Source: Streptomyces violaceusniger (GTDB lineage Bacteria; Actinomycetota; Actinomycetes; Streptomycetales; Streptomycetaceae). From it: a stretch of DNA of 64,000 nucleotides. Positions 18,085 to 27,827 of this stretch are shown piece after piece; within the stretch, counting starts at the first letter, position 1; each line of letters starts with the position of its first letter. Under the pieces are notes generated by a model, which saw only the letters and a program-made list of their open reading frames with translations, searched no databases and was not told where the DNA came from. Made by a program: the position numbers and the translations under genes. The stretch lies in the NCBI GenBank assembly GCA_005405945.1, contig BJHW01000001.1, forward strand, positions 6,138,001 through 6,202,000, read 5' to 3'.

Positions 18085-18765
18085 TTAGCCGACGATGGCC
18101 CGCCCGTTTCCTCGGCCAGTGGCGGTCGGCGGTTCCGCGATGCCGACAAAGTGCCCGGCCATGGTCCGGATACGGGCTGCCCACCCCAGAGCGGTGAGGT
18201 CGGCCGCGAGGGTCTGGGCATCGTGGAACACCTTCACGATGCGGTACTGGCTGCCGTCATCGAGCCGGCGCAGCGCCGCCGGGGCCGGTTGGTTCGGGAG
18301 GACTTCCTCGTACGCGGCCGCTTCGGGGCCGTCGTCGATGAAGATCGCTTTGCCGCCCGGGGCGAGCGCGGCGGCGACGGTGTTCCAGAAGTCGGGCAAC
18401 CGCGTCGGCGGGACATGGGAGAGCCAGAAGGCGAAGAACACGGTGTCGTAGCGGCGCGGCGGCCGCCACTCGAACAGGTCGGCCTCGACGAACCGGACGG
18501 AGGGGGATGCGGTGCGCGCCCGAGCGAGGGCCAGCACTTCGGTTGCCGCGTCGACGGCTGTCACCGAACGTGCCCGTGCGGCAAGCCTTGCGGTCCACTG
18601 GCCCGTGCCGCAGGCCAACTCCAGCACATCCCCGGTGATCGGGAGGTCATCGACGACAGTCAGCAATTCCCGCAGGGCTTCGTGCTCCGCGTAGGGCCGG
18701 TCGTATTCGGCCGCGCCGGCGCTGTAGTAGGCCCTCTGCTCTGCCAGGAGAGCGTCGTCGTTCAT
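18085..18765 (-). CDS. Class I SAM-dependent methyltransferase
   Basis: 226 residues from ATG 18765 with an AAAGG sequence upstream. SAM-binding motif I is VLELACGTGQW at residues 47-57, motif II has the acidic SVTAVDAATEVLAL, and motif III is FFAFWLSHVPP. The start at MNDDALLAEQRAYYSAGAAEYD is typical for this small-molecule methyltransferase group. The stop lies 11 bp before the phosphotransferase start. Substrate unknown. Confidence 0.85.
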   Translation of the reverse strand: MNDDALLAEQRAYYSAGAAEYDRPYAEHEALRELLTVVDDLPITGDVLELACGTGQWTARLAARARSVTAVDAATEVLALARARTASPSVRFVEADLFEWRPPRRYDTVFFAFWLSHVPPTRLPDFWNTVAAALAPGGKAIFIDDGPEAAAYEEVLPNQPAPAALRRLDDGSQYRIVKVFHDAQTLAADLTALGWAARIRTMAGHFVGIAEPPTATGRGNGRAIVG

Positions 18766-18902
18766 GCGGGTCCGTACCTTTCCTCTCGTCCGAGGCCGGT
18801 CGCGGCGCATCACGCTCAGCTCGCCGGCCTGGTTGCCGCGGACACCGTCGGCCTTCCCCTTTGGGCAAGGTCAAGAGCCGGCCCGTCAGGCGGCGTTCGT
18901 CG

Positions 18903-19915
18903 TCACTCGTCCGTGATGACCACCTTCCCGAAGTGCCCCGCCCCGCGAAGTACCAGTACGCGGCGGGCGCCTCGGCGAAGGGGAAGGCGCGGTCGACGAC
19001 GGGGCGCAGGCGGTGGTGCTCGATCGCGCGGTTCATCTGCTCGAACATCTCCCGGCTGCCCACGAACATCCCCTGCAGCGTGACGCCCTTGAGCAGGACG
19101 GAGGACGGGTCGGCCCCGCCGCCCCGGGCCAGTACGCCGATGAGGCTGATCCGCCCGCCGACGCGTACGGCCTCCAGCGACTGCGGCAGGGTGCCCGCGC
19201 CGCCCACCTCCACCACGTGGTCGACGCCGCCGCCGGTCGCCTCGGCCACCAGGCGGCCCCAGTCGGGGGTGCGGGCGTAGTTGACGCCGTCCGTGGCGCC
19301 GAGCGAGCGCAGCCGCTCCAGCTTGGCGTCGTCGCTGGAGGTGGCGAGCACCCTCGCCCCACCGAGCGCGGCGAACTGGAGGGCGAACAGGGACACTCCG
19401 CCGCTGCCCAGGGTCAGCACCGACTGTCCGGGGGCGAGTCCGCCGGTGACCGCCACCGCGTGCCAGGCGGTCACGGCGGCGCAGGGCAGCGTCGCGGTCT
19501 CGGCGAAGTTCAGATGGGCGGGGGCGGCGACCAGGGCCTCCTCGTCGAAGAGGACGTACTCCGCGAGCACCCCGTCCGCCGGGCCGCCCAGCGCGCCCGC
19601 CGTCTTCCGCGCGGCGGGCGGCCCGGAGAGCCAGCCGGGCATGAAGATCCCGGCGACCCGGTCGCCCTCCCGCCACCGGGTGACCTCGGAACCGGCGTCC
19701 ACCACCTCGCCCGCGCCGTCGGACAGCGGTACGACATCGGGCTTCAGAACACGTCCGTAGGCGTCCGACGCGATCATCAGATCCCGGTAGTTGAGCGACC
19801 AGGCCCGCATCCGGACCAGCACCTCGCGCGGCCTTGGGGCGGGCACCTCGCGCTCGTCCAGCCGGAGGGCGTCCACGCCGGTCAGGCGCGGCAGGTGGTA
19901 GTAGCGCGTCTTCAT
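18903..19915 (-). CDS. Quinone-oxidoreductase-like MDR alcohol dehydrogenase (one frameshift)
   Basis: Medium-chain reductase from ATG 19915 with AAGGAA upstream. The C-terminus changes frame near 18945 so that the protein ends GHFGKVVITDE; with one base restored it is 338 codons. It has the GroES-like start (EVLVRMRAWSLNYRDLM), PLSDGAGEVVDAG, and the nucleotide loop VLTLGSGGVSLFALQFA. The structural and catalytic Cys/His set of zinc ADHs is missing, so it is probably a zinc-independent NADPH quinone-type reductase. Same strand as, and upstream of, the methyltransferase gene. Confidence 0.8.
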
Positions 19916-19969
19916 CGCACCGTTCCTTTTCCTTTGCTCACGCGGTGCTTACGCGGTCCGCGGGTTCGG

Positions 19970-20983
19970 TCATCGTCCGGTCCGCGGGATCGGGACGGCC
20001 TGGCCGCTGACCCGCGCCCGGGGGTCGTCGGGCGTGACGTCGAGCAGGAGGTCGCTGGGGCGGCCCATGTCCTCTCCCTGGCGGATACGGACCCTGGTCC
20101 GGCCGTCGACCAGGCCGAGTACCCGCAGATAGCCGCCGAAGGCGGCGGCCGCGGCGCCGGTGGCCGGGTCCTCGACCACCCCGCCGACGGGGAACGGATC
20201 GCGGGCGTGGAAGACCACGTTCTCGGCGGAGCCCTCCGCTGACGGATCCGCGGTCTCGCGCCACACCAGATGCACCGTCGTCCAGCCGCGCCGTCGCATC
20301 ACCGCATCGAGCGCGTCGAAGTCGTATGCGAGGTCCGCCAGCCGCTCGCGGGTGGCGGCGGCGAGGACGAGGTGGTCGTTGCCCGCGAAGGCGACGTGCG
20401 GGGGCAGGGCCGGGTCCAGGTCGTCCGCGGACCAGCCCAGCGCCGCCAGCGTCGGCTCGATCTCCGTGCCCGGGTCGGCGGGGCGCGAGCGGGTGGGAAC
20501 GCTGGTGAGCGTGGCGCGGGGCGGGCCGTCGCCGTCGGCCGTGGTCTCGACGCGGATCTCGCCCGAGGCCGTGTCGAAGACCAGCTCACCGGGGCCGTCG
20601 CGCTCGGCGAGGGCCACGGCCGTGGCGATGGTGGCGTGTCCGCAGAACGCGACCTCGGCGAGCGGGCTGAAGTACCGCAGCCGGTAGCGGCGTGCGGCCT
20701 CGTCGCGCTCGGTGATGAACGCGGTCTCCGAGTAGCCGACCCGCGCGGCGACGGCGGTCATGGCCGCGTCGTCGTCCGCGATGGCGGCGGCGTCCAGGAC
20801 CACACCGGCGGGATTGCCGCCGTCGGGGCGGGTGGTGAAGGCGGAGTAGCGCAGAACGTCGACGTCGGCGGTGGAGGTGGTGAGCGCGGTGGACGCGGTG
20901 GACGCGGTGGGCGTCGGGGGTGTGGTGGACGCGGTGGGCGTCGGGGATGCGGTGGACGCTGTGGGTTCGATGGGTGCCGTCAT
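19970..20983 (-). CDS. PhzF-family isomerase
   Basis: 337 residues from ATG 20983. PhzF-like epimerase/isomerase fold: VLRYSAFTTRPDGGNPAGVVLDA with the conserved GNPAGV loop, SETAFI with the catalytic Glu, FCGHATIATA, and DPATGAAAAAFGGYL in the second half. These are duplicated-hotdog-like enzymes of mostly unknown substrate; PhzF itself acts in phenazine synthesis, and no other phenazine gene is here. The first 45 residues are Thr/Ala/Ser/Pro repeats encoded by short tandem units, so a later start is possible. Divergent from a LysR gene that probably controls it. Confidence 0.85.
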   Translation of the reverse strand: MTAPIEPTASTASPTPTASTTPPTPTASTASTALTTSTADVDVLRYSAFTTRPDGGNPAGVVLDAAAIADDDAAMTAVAARVGYSETAFITERDEAARRYRLRYFSPLAEVAFCGHATIATAVALAERDGPGELVFDTASGEIRVETTADGDGPPRATLTSVPTRSRPADPGTEIEPTLAALGWSADDLDPALPPHVAFAGNDHLVLAAATRERLADLAYDFDALDAVMRRRGWTTVHLVWRETADPSAEGSAENVVFHARDPFPVGGVVEDPATGAAAAAFGGYLRVLGLVDGRTRVRIRQGEDMGRPSDLLLDVTPDDPRARVSGQAVPIPRTGR

Positions 20984-21091
20984 GCCGTCCACGGTTCCAC
21001 CGGCCCCGGTATCGCGTCCAACGATTCCTTTCGCTGGAGTCGATCGAGAAACCCAATGAGAGCAGGTCGGAGGCCGCCTATCCTGACCGTC

Positions 21092-21991
21092 GTGGACACA
21101 CGACTCCTGAAGACGTTCGCGGCGCTGGCGAGAACCGGCAGCTTCACCGCGACCGCCACCGAGCTCCATCTCGCCCAGTCCACCGTCACCGTCCAGATAC
21201 GCACCCTGGAACGGGAACTGGGCACCCGCCTCTTCGACCGGCTGCCTTCAGGCGCCCTGCCGACCAGCGCCGGTCGCCGATTGCTGACGGAGGCCGAGGA
21301 GGTCCTGGACGCCGAGGCCCGGCTGCGCGCGGTGGCGGCGGCCGGAAACGGCGACGGCGCGGACGGCGCGGTGGAGGGCCCGGTCGCCCTCGGCGCGGGC
21401 GAGTCCCTGTGCGCCTCGCACCTCCCCCGCGTGATCGCCTCGCTGCGCCGCAGCCACCCCGGCATCGACCTCCACCTCCACCCCGCGGGCAGCGCGGCGG
21501 CGGTCGAGGGGCTGCGTACGGGACGGCTCGACCTCGTCCTGCTCCTCGAAGAGGACGTGACCGACGCCGACCTGGTGGCCCGCACCATCGCCCGCGAACC
21601 CCTGGCCTACGTCGCCGCCCGCGGCCACCCGCTGGCCGGACGCGAGGCGGGCTGGGACGAACTGGCCGGGCAGAGCTTCTTCGTCCACGAACAGGGCTGC
21701 TCCTACAGCGACCACCTCGTCCGCACCCTCCTCGCCCGCCCCGGCCCGGCGCCGCGCCTGACCCGCTTCGGCAGCATCGAGGCCGCCCGCGCCTGCGTCG
21801 CGGCGGGGCTCGGCCTGACGCTGCTCCCCCGCGCCACGGTGGAGCGGCAGCTCGCCGAGGGCTCTCTCGCCGAGGTCCACGGCCCGGCCATCCCCCCGGT
21901 TCCCGTCCAGCTCACCCGCCACCGCCGACGCTGGACCAGCCCGGCGGCGCGGGCGGTGGCGGACGAGCTGACGCGGCTGCTCGCGGCGTGA
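21092..21991 (+). CDS. LysR-family regulator
   Basis: About 299 residues from GTG 21092; ATG 21057 is an in-frame alternative. The N-terminal LysR helix-turn-helix is clear (LLKTFAALARTGSFTATATELHLAQSTVTVQIRTLERELG), followed by an effector-binding domain with two alpha/beta lobes (PVALGAGESLCASHLPRVI, RFGSIEAARACVAAGLGLTLLP). Divergent from the PhzF-family gene across about 100 bp, the classical LysR arrangement. Confidence 0.9.
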   Translation: MDTRLLKTFAALARTGSFTATATELHLAQSTVTVQIRTLERELGTRLFDRLPSGALPTSAGRRLLTEAEEVLDAEARLRAVAAAGNGDGADGAVEGPVALGAGESLCASHLPRVIASLRRSHPGIDLHLHPAGSAAAVEGLRTGRLDLVLLLEEDVTDADLVARTIAREPLAYVAARGHPLAGREAGWDELAGQSFFVHEQGCSYSDHLVRTLLARPGPAPRLTRFGSIEAARACVAAGLGLTLLPRATVERQLAEGSLAEVHGPAIPPVPVQLTRHRRRWTSPAARAVADELTRLLAA

Positions 21992-21997
21992 GCCGTA

Positions 21998-22029
21998 CGT
22001 CAAACGACCGTCAAACGACCGTCAAACGA
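21998..22029. repeat. Three CGTCAAACGAC tandem repeats
   Basis: Three copies of an 11-mer CGTCAAACGAC just after the LysR stop codon and before the convergent NUDIX gene. No hairpin; probably slippage. Confidence 0.8.
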
Positions 22030-22074
22030 ACACGGACGAGCTTCGGACGACCGTCGGACGAGGCGAGCCGTACG

Positions 22075-22505
22075 TCAGACGAGCGTGACGCCGTCGTGGG
22101 CGCGGACCGCCGGTGGGGCGGCGGTGTCGAGGGCGTCCAGGACGCGCACGGCGTACGCCTCGTCGGCGAGGTCGGGGACCTCGGCGCGGGTGGCCCAGCG
22201 CCAGGCCCGGGTGCGGGGGCCGGTGGCGGGGGTGCCGTCGAGGGCCGCGCAGCGGAAGACGAGGGAGACGGTGAGGTCGTTCATGTCCTTGTAGACCCCG
22301 TGAGCGCGGCCGGGAGCGCGATCTTGACACCCGTCTCCTCGAGGATCTCGCGCTGGAGGGCGTCGGGGACGGTGGCGTCGGGGTCGAGCGCACCGCCCGG
22401 CGGTTCCCAGGTGCTGCCGTCGCGCCGCTTGATCAGCAGCGCCCGGCCGCGCTCGTCCACGATGACTCCGGCGACGCTGACGCGGTGCGGGCGGTCAGTG
22501 GTCAC
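22075..22505 (-). CDS. NUDIX hydrolase (one frameshift)
   Basis: Starts at GTG 22505 with GAGGAA close upstream. Frames join near 22300 to give 144 codons. The Nudix box is GALDPDATVPDALQREILEETG-like: the REILEETG metal-binding helix is intact, but the first conserved Glu of the box is Ala. The start VSVAGVIVDERGRALLIKRR is typical of MutT-like proteins. Substrate unknown. Confidence 0.75.
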
Positions 22506-22818
22506 GTTCCTCGGCCCTCTCGGCTGGCTGGGTTTCTCACGGTAGCAACGCCCGGACGGGGTCGGGGCCATGACCGGGGAGTCGCCCCCACCACGACCCC
22601 TGCGCGGCAGTGGCTTCGCCCCTGGCCCCGGGGCGGGGGCAGGGCCCAGCGCCTTCGCGGCCCGCCGCCGTCCGCCCATCAATCCGGCCTGACGGCCGCT
22701 GCGTGGCGGGGGCTTCGCTCCTGGGCCCCGGGGGCTGGGGCGGAGCCGCAGTTGTGGGAAGGGGCGGGGAGGGGAGCAGCCCGCCGCAGGCGTCACGATC
22801 CGCCGGACACGACACCCC
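22506..22818. other. Gene-free GC-rich spacer
   Basis: About 310 bp between the NUDIX gene and the flotillin stop codon. It holds repeated GGCTTCGC and CCTGGCCCCGGGG-type stretches that could fold into hairpins ending flotillin transcription. No coding sequence with a plausible start was seen. Confidence 0.5.
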
Positions 22819-23979
22819 CTAACGAACCTCGACCGCGCCGTCGTCCGCCCCGCCCCGCCGCTTCGGCTCGTCCCGCCGCTTGGACTCGTCCTCCGCGCCC
22901 GGGGCGCCCATGTTGCGCCGCACCGCGTCCAGGATGGTCAGCCCCTGGCCGACCAGGCCCGCCGCGATCTCGCCCAGCCCGTCCGCCCCGTTGAGGACGT
23001 TGACGTTCGCCCCGGACAGCCCGGAGGCGGCCTCCTTGACGATCTGCGGCAGTTGGTCGATCAGCATGCGGTCGAGCGCGACCCGGCCGTGTGAGGCCGC
23101 CGCCTCGGCCTGGATCTTCATCCGCTCCGCCTCGGCCAGCGCCACCACCCGGATCCGCTCGGCCTCCGCCTCCGCCGGTTTCACGATCTCGGCCACCAGC
23201 TGCTGTTGCCGCAGATCGGCCGCCCGCTGGGCCAACTCCGTCCGCGCGGACAGCACTTCCTGCTGTGCGTGCGCCTCCGCCAGCGGTCCGGCCTGGGCGG
23301 CCTGCGCCTGGGCGCGGTCCACCTCGGCGTTGTACTGGGCCTGCACCACCGCCGTCTGCCGGGCGTACTCGGCCTGGTTGCGCGCCGCCTCCTGCTCCGC
23401 CTCGGCCGCCGCCTGGCTGGCCTGCGCCTGGGCGATCTGGGCCTGCCGCTGGATGGCGGCCTTGTGCGGGGCGGACATCGCGTCGATATAGCCGGTGTCG
23501 CCGTCGTCGATCGACTGGATCTGCAACGAGTCCACGATCAGGCCGATCTTCGCCATCTCCGCCTTGGACGTGTCCAGCACCTCGGTGGCCAGCTTCTGCC
23601 GCTCGGTGATGAGCTCCTCGACCGTCATCGAGCCGATGATGGCCCGCAGATGACCCGCGAAGATCCGCCCCGTCAGCACCGCCATCTGGCCCTGGTCGGA
23701 GAGGAACCGCTGCCCCGCGTTGACGATGGACTCGGTGTCATTGCCCACCTTGAACGCGATCACCGCGCGCACCGTCAGCGTGATGCCCTGTCGGCTGACG
23801 CACTTCTCCGCGACCTCGGCCTCACACATCGCCAGCGTCAGGAAGCGGACCTTGCGGAAGACCGGGAGCACGAACTTGCCGTGCCCGGTCACCACGCGAA
23901 ACGGCGCACCCCCATGTCCACGCCTGCCACCCGAGATCAGCATCGCCTGGTCGGGTGCGGGCACGCGGTAACCGAACAT
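22819..23979 (-). CDS. Flotillin-like SPFH protein
   Basis: 386 residues from ATG 23979 behind GGAGACGAAGG. The N-terminus MFGYRVPAPDQAMLISGG lacks a long TM helix. An SPFH domain (residues about 30-180) is followed by a long Ala/Gln/Glu coiled coil (IAQAQASQAAAEAEQEAARN and on) and a flotillin C-terminus (RMLIDQLPQIVKEAASGLSG). Bacterial flotillins scaffold ordered membrane regions and usually pair with an NfeD-type protein; the small gene 11 bp upstream fits that role. Confidence 0.9.
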   Translation of the reverse strand: MFGYRVPAPDQAMLISGGRRGHGGAPFRVVTGHGKFVLPVFRKVRFLTLAMCEAEVAEKCVSRQGITLTVRAVIAFKVGNDTESIVNAGQRFLSDQGQMAVLTGRIFAGHLRAIIGSMTVEELITERQKLATEVLDTSKAEMAKIGLIVDSLQIQSIDDGDTGYIDAMSAPHKAAIQRQAQIAQAQASQAAAEAEQEAARNQAEYARQTAVVQAQYNAEVDRAQAQAAQAGPLAEAHAQQEVLSARTELAQRAADLRQQQLVAEIVKPAEAEAERIRVVALAEAERMKIQAEAAASHGRVALDRMLIDQLPQIVKEAASGLSGANVNVLNGADGLGEIAAGLVGQGLTILDAVRRNMGAPGAEDESKRRDEPKRRGGADDGAVEVR

Positions 23980-23990
23980 CCTTCGTCTCC

Positions 23991-24242
23991 TCAGCCGGCG
24001 CCGCCGGCCCCGCCGGACGACGCGTTCAATGGATCGGTCCACTCGATGACGTCGACCTGGCGGGAGCCGCGGGAGTCGATCACGAGGACGGACGCGCCTT
24101 GTGGCAGCGGGTCGGAGGACCAGGCGAGGAACGTCTCCGAGCCGCCTCGGACGCGCACCAGGACCTCGCCGGGACCACTGGCACCACGGGTGCCGAGAAG
24201 CAGCACCCCGGTGCGACCGATCACAGGATCATCCGGTGTCAT
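23991..24242 (-). CDS. Small OB-fold-like flotillin partner
   Basis: 83 residues, first gene of the unit with the flotillin. Beta-rich with the pattern VIGRTGVLLLGTRGASGPGEVLV, then ASVLVIDSRGSRQVDVIEW. This resembles the soluble C-terminal OB domain of NfeD proteins without their membrane helices. In other bacteria NfeD OB domains bind or regulate the flotillin encoded alongside. Family assignment comes from pattern and context. Confidence 0.65.
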   Translation of the reverse strand: MTPDDPVIGRTGVLLLGTRGASGPGEVLVRVRGGSETFLAWSSDPLPQGASVLVIDSRGSRQVDVIEWTDPLNASSGGAGGAG

Positions 24243-24358
24243 GCGGCAGCCGCCCCCGTCGTTCCGCTGCTGAAACCCGACATTAGACCGTTTTCACGGC
24301 GCCGGATACGGTTGTGCGCAGCGGAGATCGGGCGAACCGCCACCCGCGTCGGCGGCCG

Positions 24359-25082
24359 CTACGAGGTGGCGTCCTTGGCGTCGGTGTTCTCGGCGTCGGT
24401 GTTCTTGGCGTTCTTGGCGTTCTTGGCGTCGGTGTCCTTGGCTTCGTCGCTCTTGGCTTCGTCGCTCTTGGCCTCGGCCTCGGCCCCGCCGTCCTCCGCG
24501 TCCTCGAAATACGCGTCGAGCACCGCGTCCAGCTCCGCCGTCCATTCCTTGAGGAGCTTGCGGGCCGGTGCCTCGACATCGGCGGTGTACCAGCGCTGGT
24601 TGGTCGTATAGACGGTGATCCCGAAGCGCTTCCCGAACCGCGGGGTGTCGACCTCCACCGCGCCGATCTCGTCCCACCCGAACTCGGCCTTCTCGCCGTC
24701 GAGCTCGAACGTGACCCCTCGGCGCCCGGCCCGTATCGCACCGCGCCGGTCGGACACCTCGAAAACGGCCCCGCCGTCCTCCTCGCTGTCCTCGTCCGCG
24801 TCGGCGTCCTTCTCGTCGTCCGCTTCCCCGTCGGACGCGACGACGTCCTTCGACGCGCCGGTTTCGCCGTCGGACTCCGCCTCGGCCTCGACGCCCCCGT
24901 CCTCGTCGAGCTCCGGCTCGTCCTCGGCGGTGACTTCCTCCGGCGGCCGCTCCGCCGCTGCCTTGTCCGGGGTGTCCTCCTCCACATCGGCAGGGCGCGG
25001 GGACGTCAGGCCGGGGATGTACCCCGGATCCGTCCCGGCGGTGTGCATGGGCGGGATGATCGGTCCAGTGCTCTGCTCCACG
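24359..25082 (-). CDS. Acidic protein with PH-like core and repeat tail
   Basis: About 240 residues from GTG 25082 (ATG 25048 is an alternative). The first half is Glu/Asp-rich and disordered. Residues around 105-190 form a compact beta-rich core (GVTFELDGEKAEFGWDEIGAVEVDTP, RFGITVYTTNQRWYTADVEAP), and the C-terminus is a series of SDEAK and NAKNTDA repeats. The core resembles small bacterial PH-like domains, but no function is known. The upstream 200 bp form the divergent promoter region shared with the CorC-type genes. Confidence 0.7.
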
Positions 25083-25307
25083 GCCGGAAGTATTGCCGAT
25101 AAACCTGTGCCGACGACAGGCAACCCGGGGGCCAATCGAGCCGACGCGGGAAAGCCGCAGGTGACGCGGAGCCGATTTCGGTGCGGGCCCTGGAGGTGGC
25201 CCGGTGGGAGCGTACCTTTACCATCCCTTTACTATGGTTGTGGGCACACTTGACCTACTAGCGCCCTCCCAGCACTTCCCAGCGACGTAAGGAGCACCGG
25301 ACCCGCA

Positions 25308-25397
25308 ATGGGCGAACCTCCCAGTACCACCCGTGCCACACCCCGCCCGCCCTTCGGCGGAGCACCCGTTATCGGGCACACGGGGGTGGCACGGTGA
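25308..25397 (+). CDS. Possible 29-residue leader peptide
   Basis: ATG 25308 opens a 29-codon frame whose TGA overlaps the GTG start of the first CorC-type gene (GTGA). A GGAG lies 13 bases upstream, further than optimal. The peptide (MGEPPSTTRATPRPPFGG and on) is Pro/Thr-rich. The exact overlap suggests translational coupling, but it could also be chance open sequence. Confidence 0.4.
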   Translation: MGEPPSTTRATPRPPFGGAPVIGHTGVAR

Positions 25398-26787
25398 CCG
25401 AGATCCTGCTGCTTCTCCTCGCCCTGGCCCTCACCCTCGCCTGCGCGCTCTTCGTGGCCGCCGAGTTCTCCCTCACCACCGTCGAACGCGGCGCCCTGGA
25501 GCGCGCCGCCGAAGCCGGTGAGCGCGGGGCCGTCAGCGCGCTCACGGCGGTGCGCCGACTGACGTTCCAGCTCTCCGGGGCCCAGCTGGGCATCACCGTC
25601 ACCTCCCTGGTGATCGGCATGCTCGCCGAGCCCTCGCTGGCCGCCCTGCTCGAAACCCCGCTCGCCGCGATCGGCCTGCCCGAAGGCGCGGCGTCGACGA
25701 CCGCCGTGGTGCTGGGCGTGGCCGTCTCCACGGTGGTGCTGATGGTCGCCGGGGAGCTGGTGCCCAAGAACTGGGCCATCTCCCGCCCCCTGCACGTGGC
25801 CAAGGCGGTCGCCTCCCCGCAGCGCGCCTTCACCGCCGCCTTCGCCCCGCTGATCCACCACCTCAACAACACGGCCAACCGCCTGGTGCGCCGCATGGGC
25901 CTGGAGCCCGCCGAGGAGCTGGCCTCCGCCCGTACGCCGGACGAGCTGGTGGCGCTGGCCCGCCACTCGGCCGCCGAGGGCGCGCTGGAGCAGGACGCGG
26001 CCGAGCTGTTCGTCCGTACGCTCCACCTGGGCGAGCTGACCGCCGAGAACGTGATGACCCCGCGCGTGGACGTCCAGGCGCTGGAGGCCCACGCCACCGC
26101 CGCCGACGCGGCCAACCTCACCCTGGCCACCGGGCGGTCCCGCTTCCCCGTCTACCGCGACTCCCTGGACGAGGTGGTCGGCACCGTGCACATCCGCGAC
26201 GTCCTCGCCCTGGACGCCGCCCGCCGCGCCACCACCCCCGTCACCGACCTGGCCACGCCCCCGCTCCTGGTGCCCGACAGCCTCCCGGTGGACCGGCTGC
26301 TGGACCGGCTGCGCACTGCGCACACCATGGCCGTCGTCATCGACGAGTACGGGGGCACCGCGGGCATCGCCACCCTGGAGGACATCGTCGAGGAGATCGT
26401 CGGCGACGTCCGCGACGAACACGACCCCGACGAGACGCCGGGCCTGGTGCCCCTCGGCCCCGGCGCCTGGGAGGCGGACGGCGGCGTACGGCTGGACGAG
26501 CTCACCGGCATCGGCCTGACCGCCCCCGAGGGCCCGTACGAAACCGTCGCGGGCCTCCTGGCCACGGCCCTGGGGCGCATCCCGGCGGCCGGGGACACCT
26601 TCGAGACCGACGACGGCTGGCAGCTCACGGTCCTGAAGGTGGACCACCACCGCGCCGACCGCGTACGGATCACGGAAGCCACCGAGGCCGCCGAGGCCGC
26701 CGAGATCGCCGAGGCCGCCGAGACCACCGAAGCCACTCAGTCCCCTGAGCTCCCCGAGTCCCCCGAGTCCCCGAGGCCACCCGATGA
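25394..26787 (+). CDS. CorC/HlyC-type transporter with CBS pair (one frameshift)
   Basis: Starts at GTG 25394. The N-terminal DUF21/CNNM membrane domain has three or four helices (EILLLLLALALTLACALFVAAEFSLTT then TTAVVLGVAVSTVVLMVAGELVPKNW) and is followed by two CBS motifs (VMTPRVDVQALEA, AVVIDEYGGTAGIATLEDIVEEIVGD) and a CorC/HlyC C-terminal domain. One base lost near 26775 makes the frame run on for another 380 codons through the next gene. With it restored the gene ends at TGA 26787 in an ATGA overlap (465 codons). CNNM/CorC proteins are implicated in Mg2+/Co2+ efflux. Confidence 0.85.
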
Positions 26788-27803
26788 CCGTCGTCCAACT
26801 CACCATCGGCGCCCTCACCCTCCTCACCAACGCCTTCTTCGTGGGCGCCGAATTCGCCCTGATCTCCGTGCGCCGCAGCCAGATCGAACCGCGCGCGCAG
26901 GCGGGGGAGAAGCGGGCGCGCGGTGTGCTGTGGGCGCTGGAGCACCTGTCCGCGCTGATGGCCACCGCCCAGCTCGGCATCACCATCTCCTCCCTCGTGC
27001 TGGGCGCGGTCGCCGAACCGGCCATCGCGCACCTGCTGGAGCCCGGCTTCGACGCCGTCCACGTGCCGGACGCCCTGGTGCATCCGATCGCCTTCGTCAT
27101 CGCGCTCACGGCGGCCACGTATCTCCACATGCTCATCGGCGAGATGGTCCCCAAGAACATCGCCCTCGCCGCGCCCGAGCGCACCGCGCTCCTCCTCGGC
27201 CCGCCGCTGGTGGCCCTGACCCGCCTCCTGCGCCCCGTCGTCTTCGGCGTCAACGCGTTCGCCAACGCGCTGCTGCGGCTGCTGAAGGTCGAGCCGAAGG
27301 ACGAGGTCGAGTCGGTCTTCACCGACGACGAACTCATCCGGCTGGTACGGGACTCCAGCGACGCCGGGCTGCTCGACAAGTCCGGCGGCGAGCGGCTGCG
27401 CGACGCCCTGGAGCTGGGCACCCGGCGGGTCGGCGACATCCTCGTCCCCCTCGACGAGATGGTCACCGTCGGCCACCGCGTCACCCCCGCCCAACTGGAG
27501 CGCGCGGCGGCCGCCTCCGGCTACAGCCGCCTCCCGGTCACCGGCCCCGGCGGCGCCATCCTGGGTTATCTGCACATCAAGGACACCCTCGGCATCGCCG
27601 ACCGGGACCGCCCCTTTCCCGGCGCCGCCGTCCACACCGTCCCCCGCGTGCGCGCCGACACCCCGCTGGACGACACCCTGACCACCATGCGCGCCACCGG
27701 CGCCCACCTGGCCGCCGTGACGGCCGACACCGGCGCGGTCCTGGGCTTCGTCACGATGACGGACGTCCTGGACGAACTGGTGGGCCCGGCCACCCCGGCC
27801 TAG
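26784..27803 (+). CDS. Second CorC/HlyC-type transporter with CBS domains
   Basis: 339 residues, starting at ATG 26784 in an ATGA overlap. Same architecture as its partner but shorter: a DUF21 membrane domain (TIGALTLLTNAFFVGAEFALISVRRSQ, YLHMLIGEMVPKNIALA) and a CBS pair (ILVPLDEMVTVGH, LAAVTADTGAVLGFVTMTDVLDELVG). It lacks the C-terminal CorC/HlyC module. Such tandem pairs are usual in actinomycetes and may form a heteromer. Confidence 0.9.
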   Translation: MTVVQLTIGALTLLTNAFFVGAEFALISVRRSQIEPRAQAGEKRARGVLWALEHLSALMATAQLGITISSLVLGAVAEPAIAHLLEPGFDAVHVPDALVHPIAFVIALTAATYLHMLIGEMVPKNIALAAPERTALLLGPPLVALTRLLRPVVFGVNAFANALLRLLKVEPKDEVESVFTDDELIRLVRDSSDAGLLDKSGGERLRDALELGTRRVGDILVPLDEMVTVGHRVTPAQLERAAAASGYSRLPVTGPGGAILGYLHIKDTLGIADRDRPFPGAAVHTVPRVRADTPLDDTLTTMRATGAHLAAVTADTGAVLGFVTMTDVLDELVGPATPA

Positions 27804-27827
27804 CCGGGGGGCGTCACACGGCGCGGC

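Noticed and set aside
19970..20983. Start of a phenazine cluster
   Set aside because: Only a PhzF-family protein is present; this family is widespread and no other phz genes are nearby.
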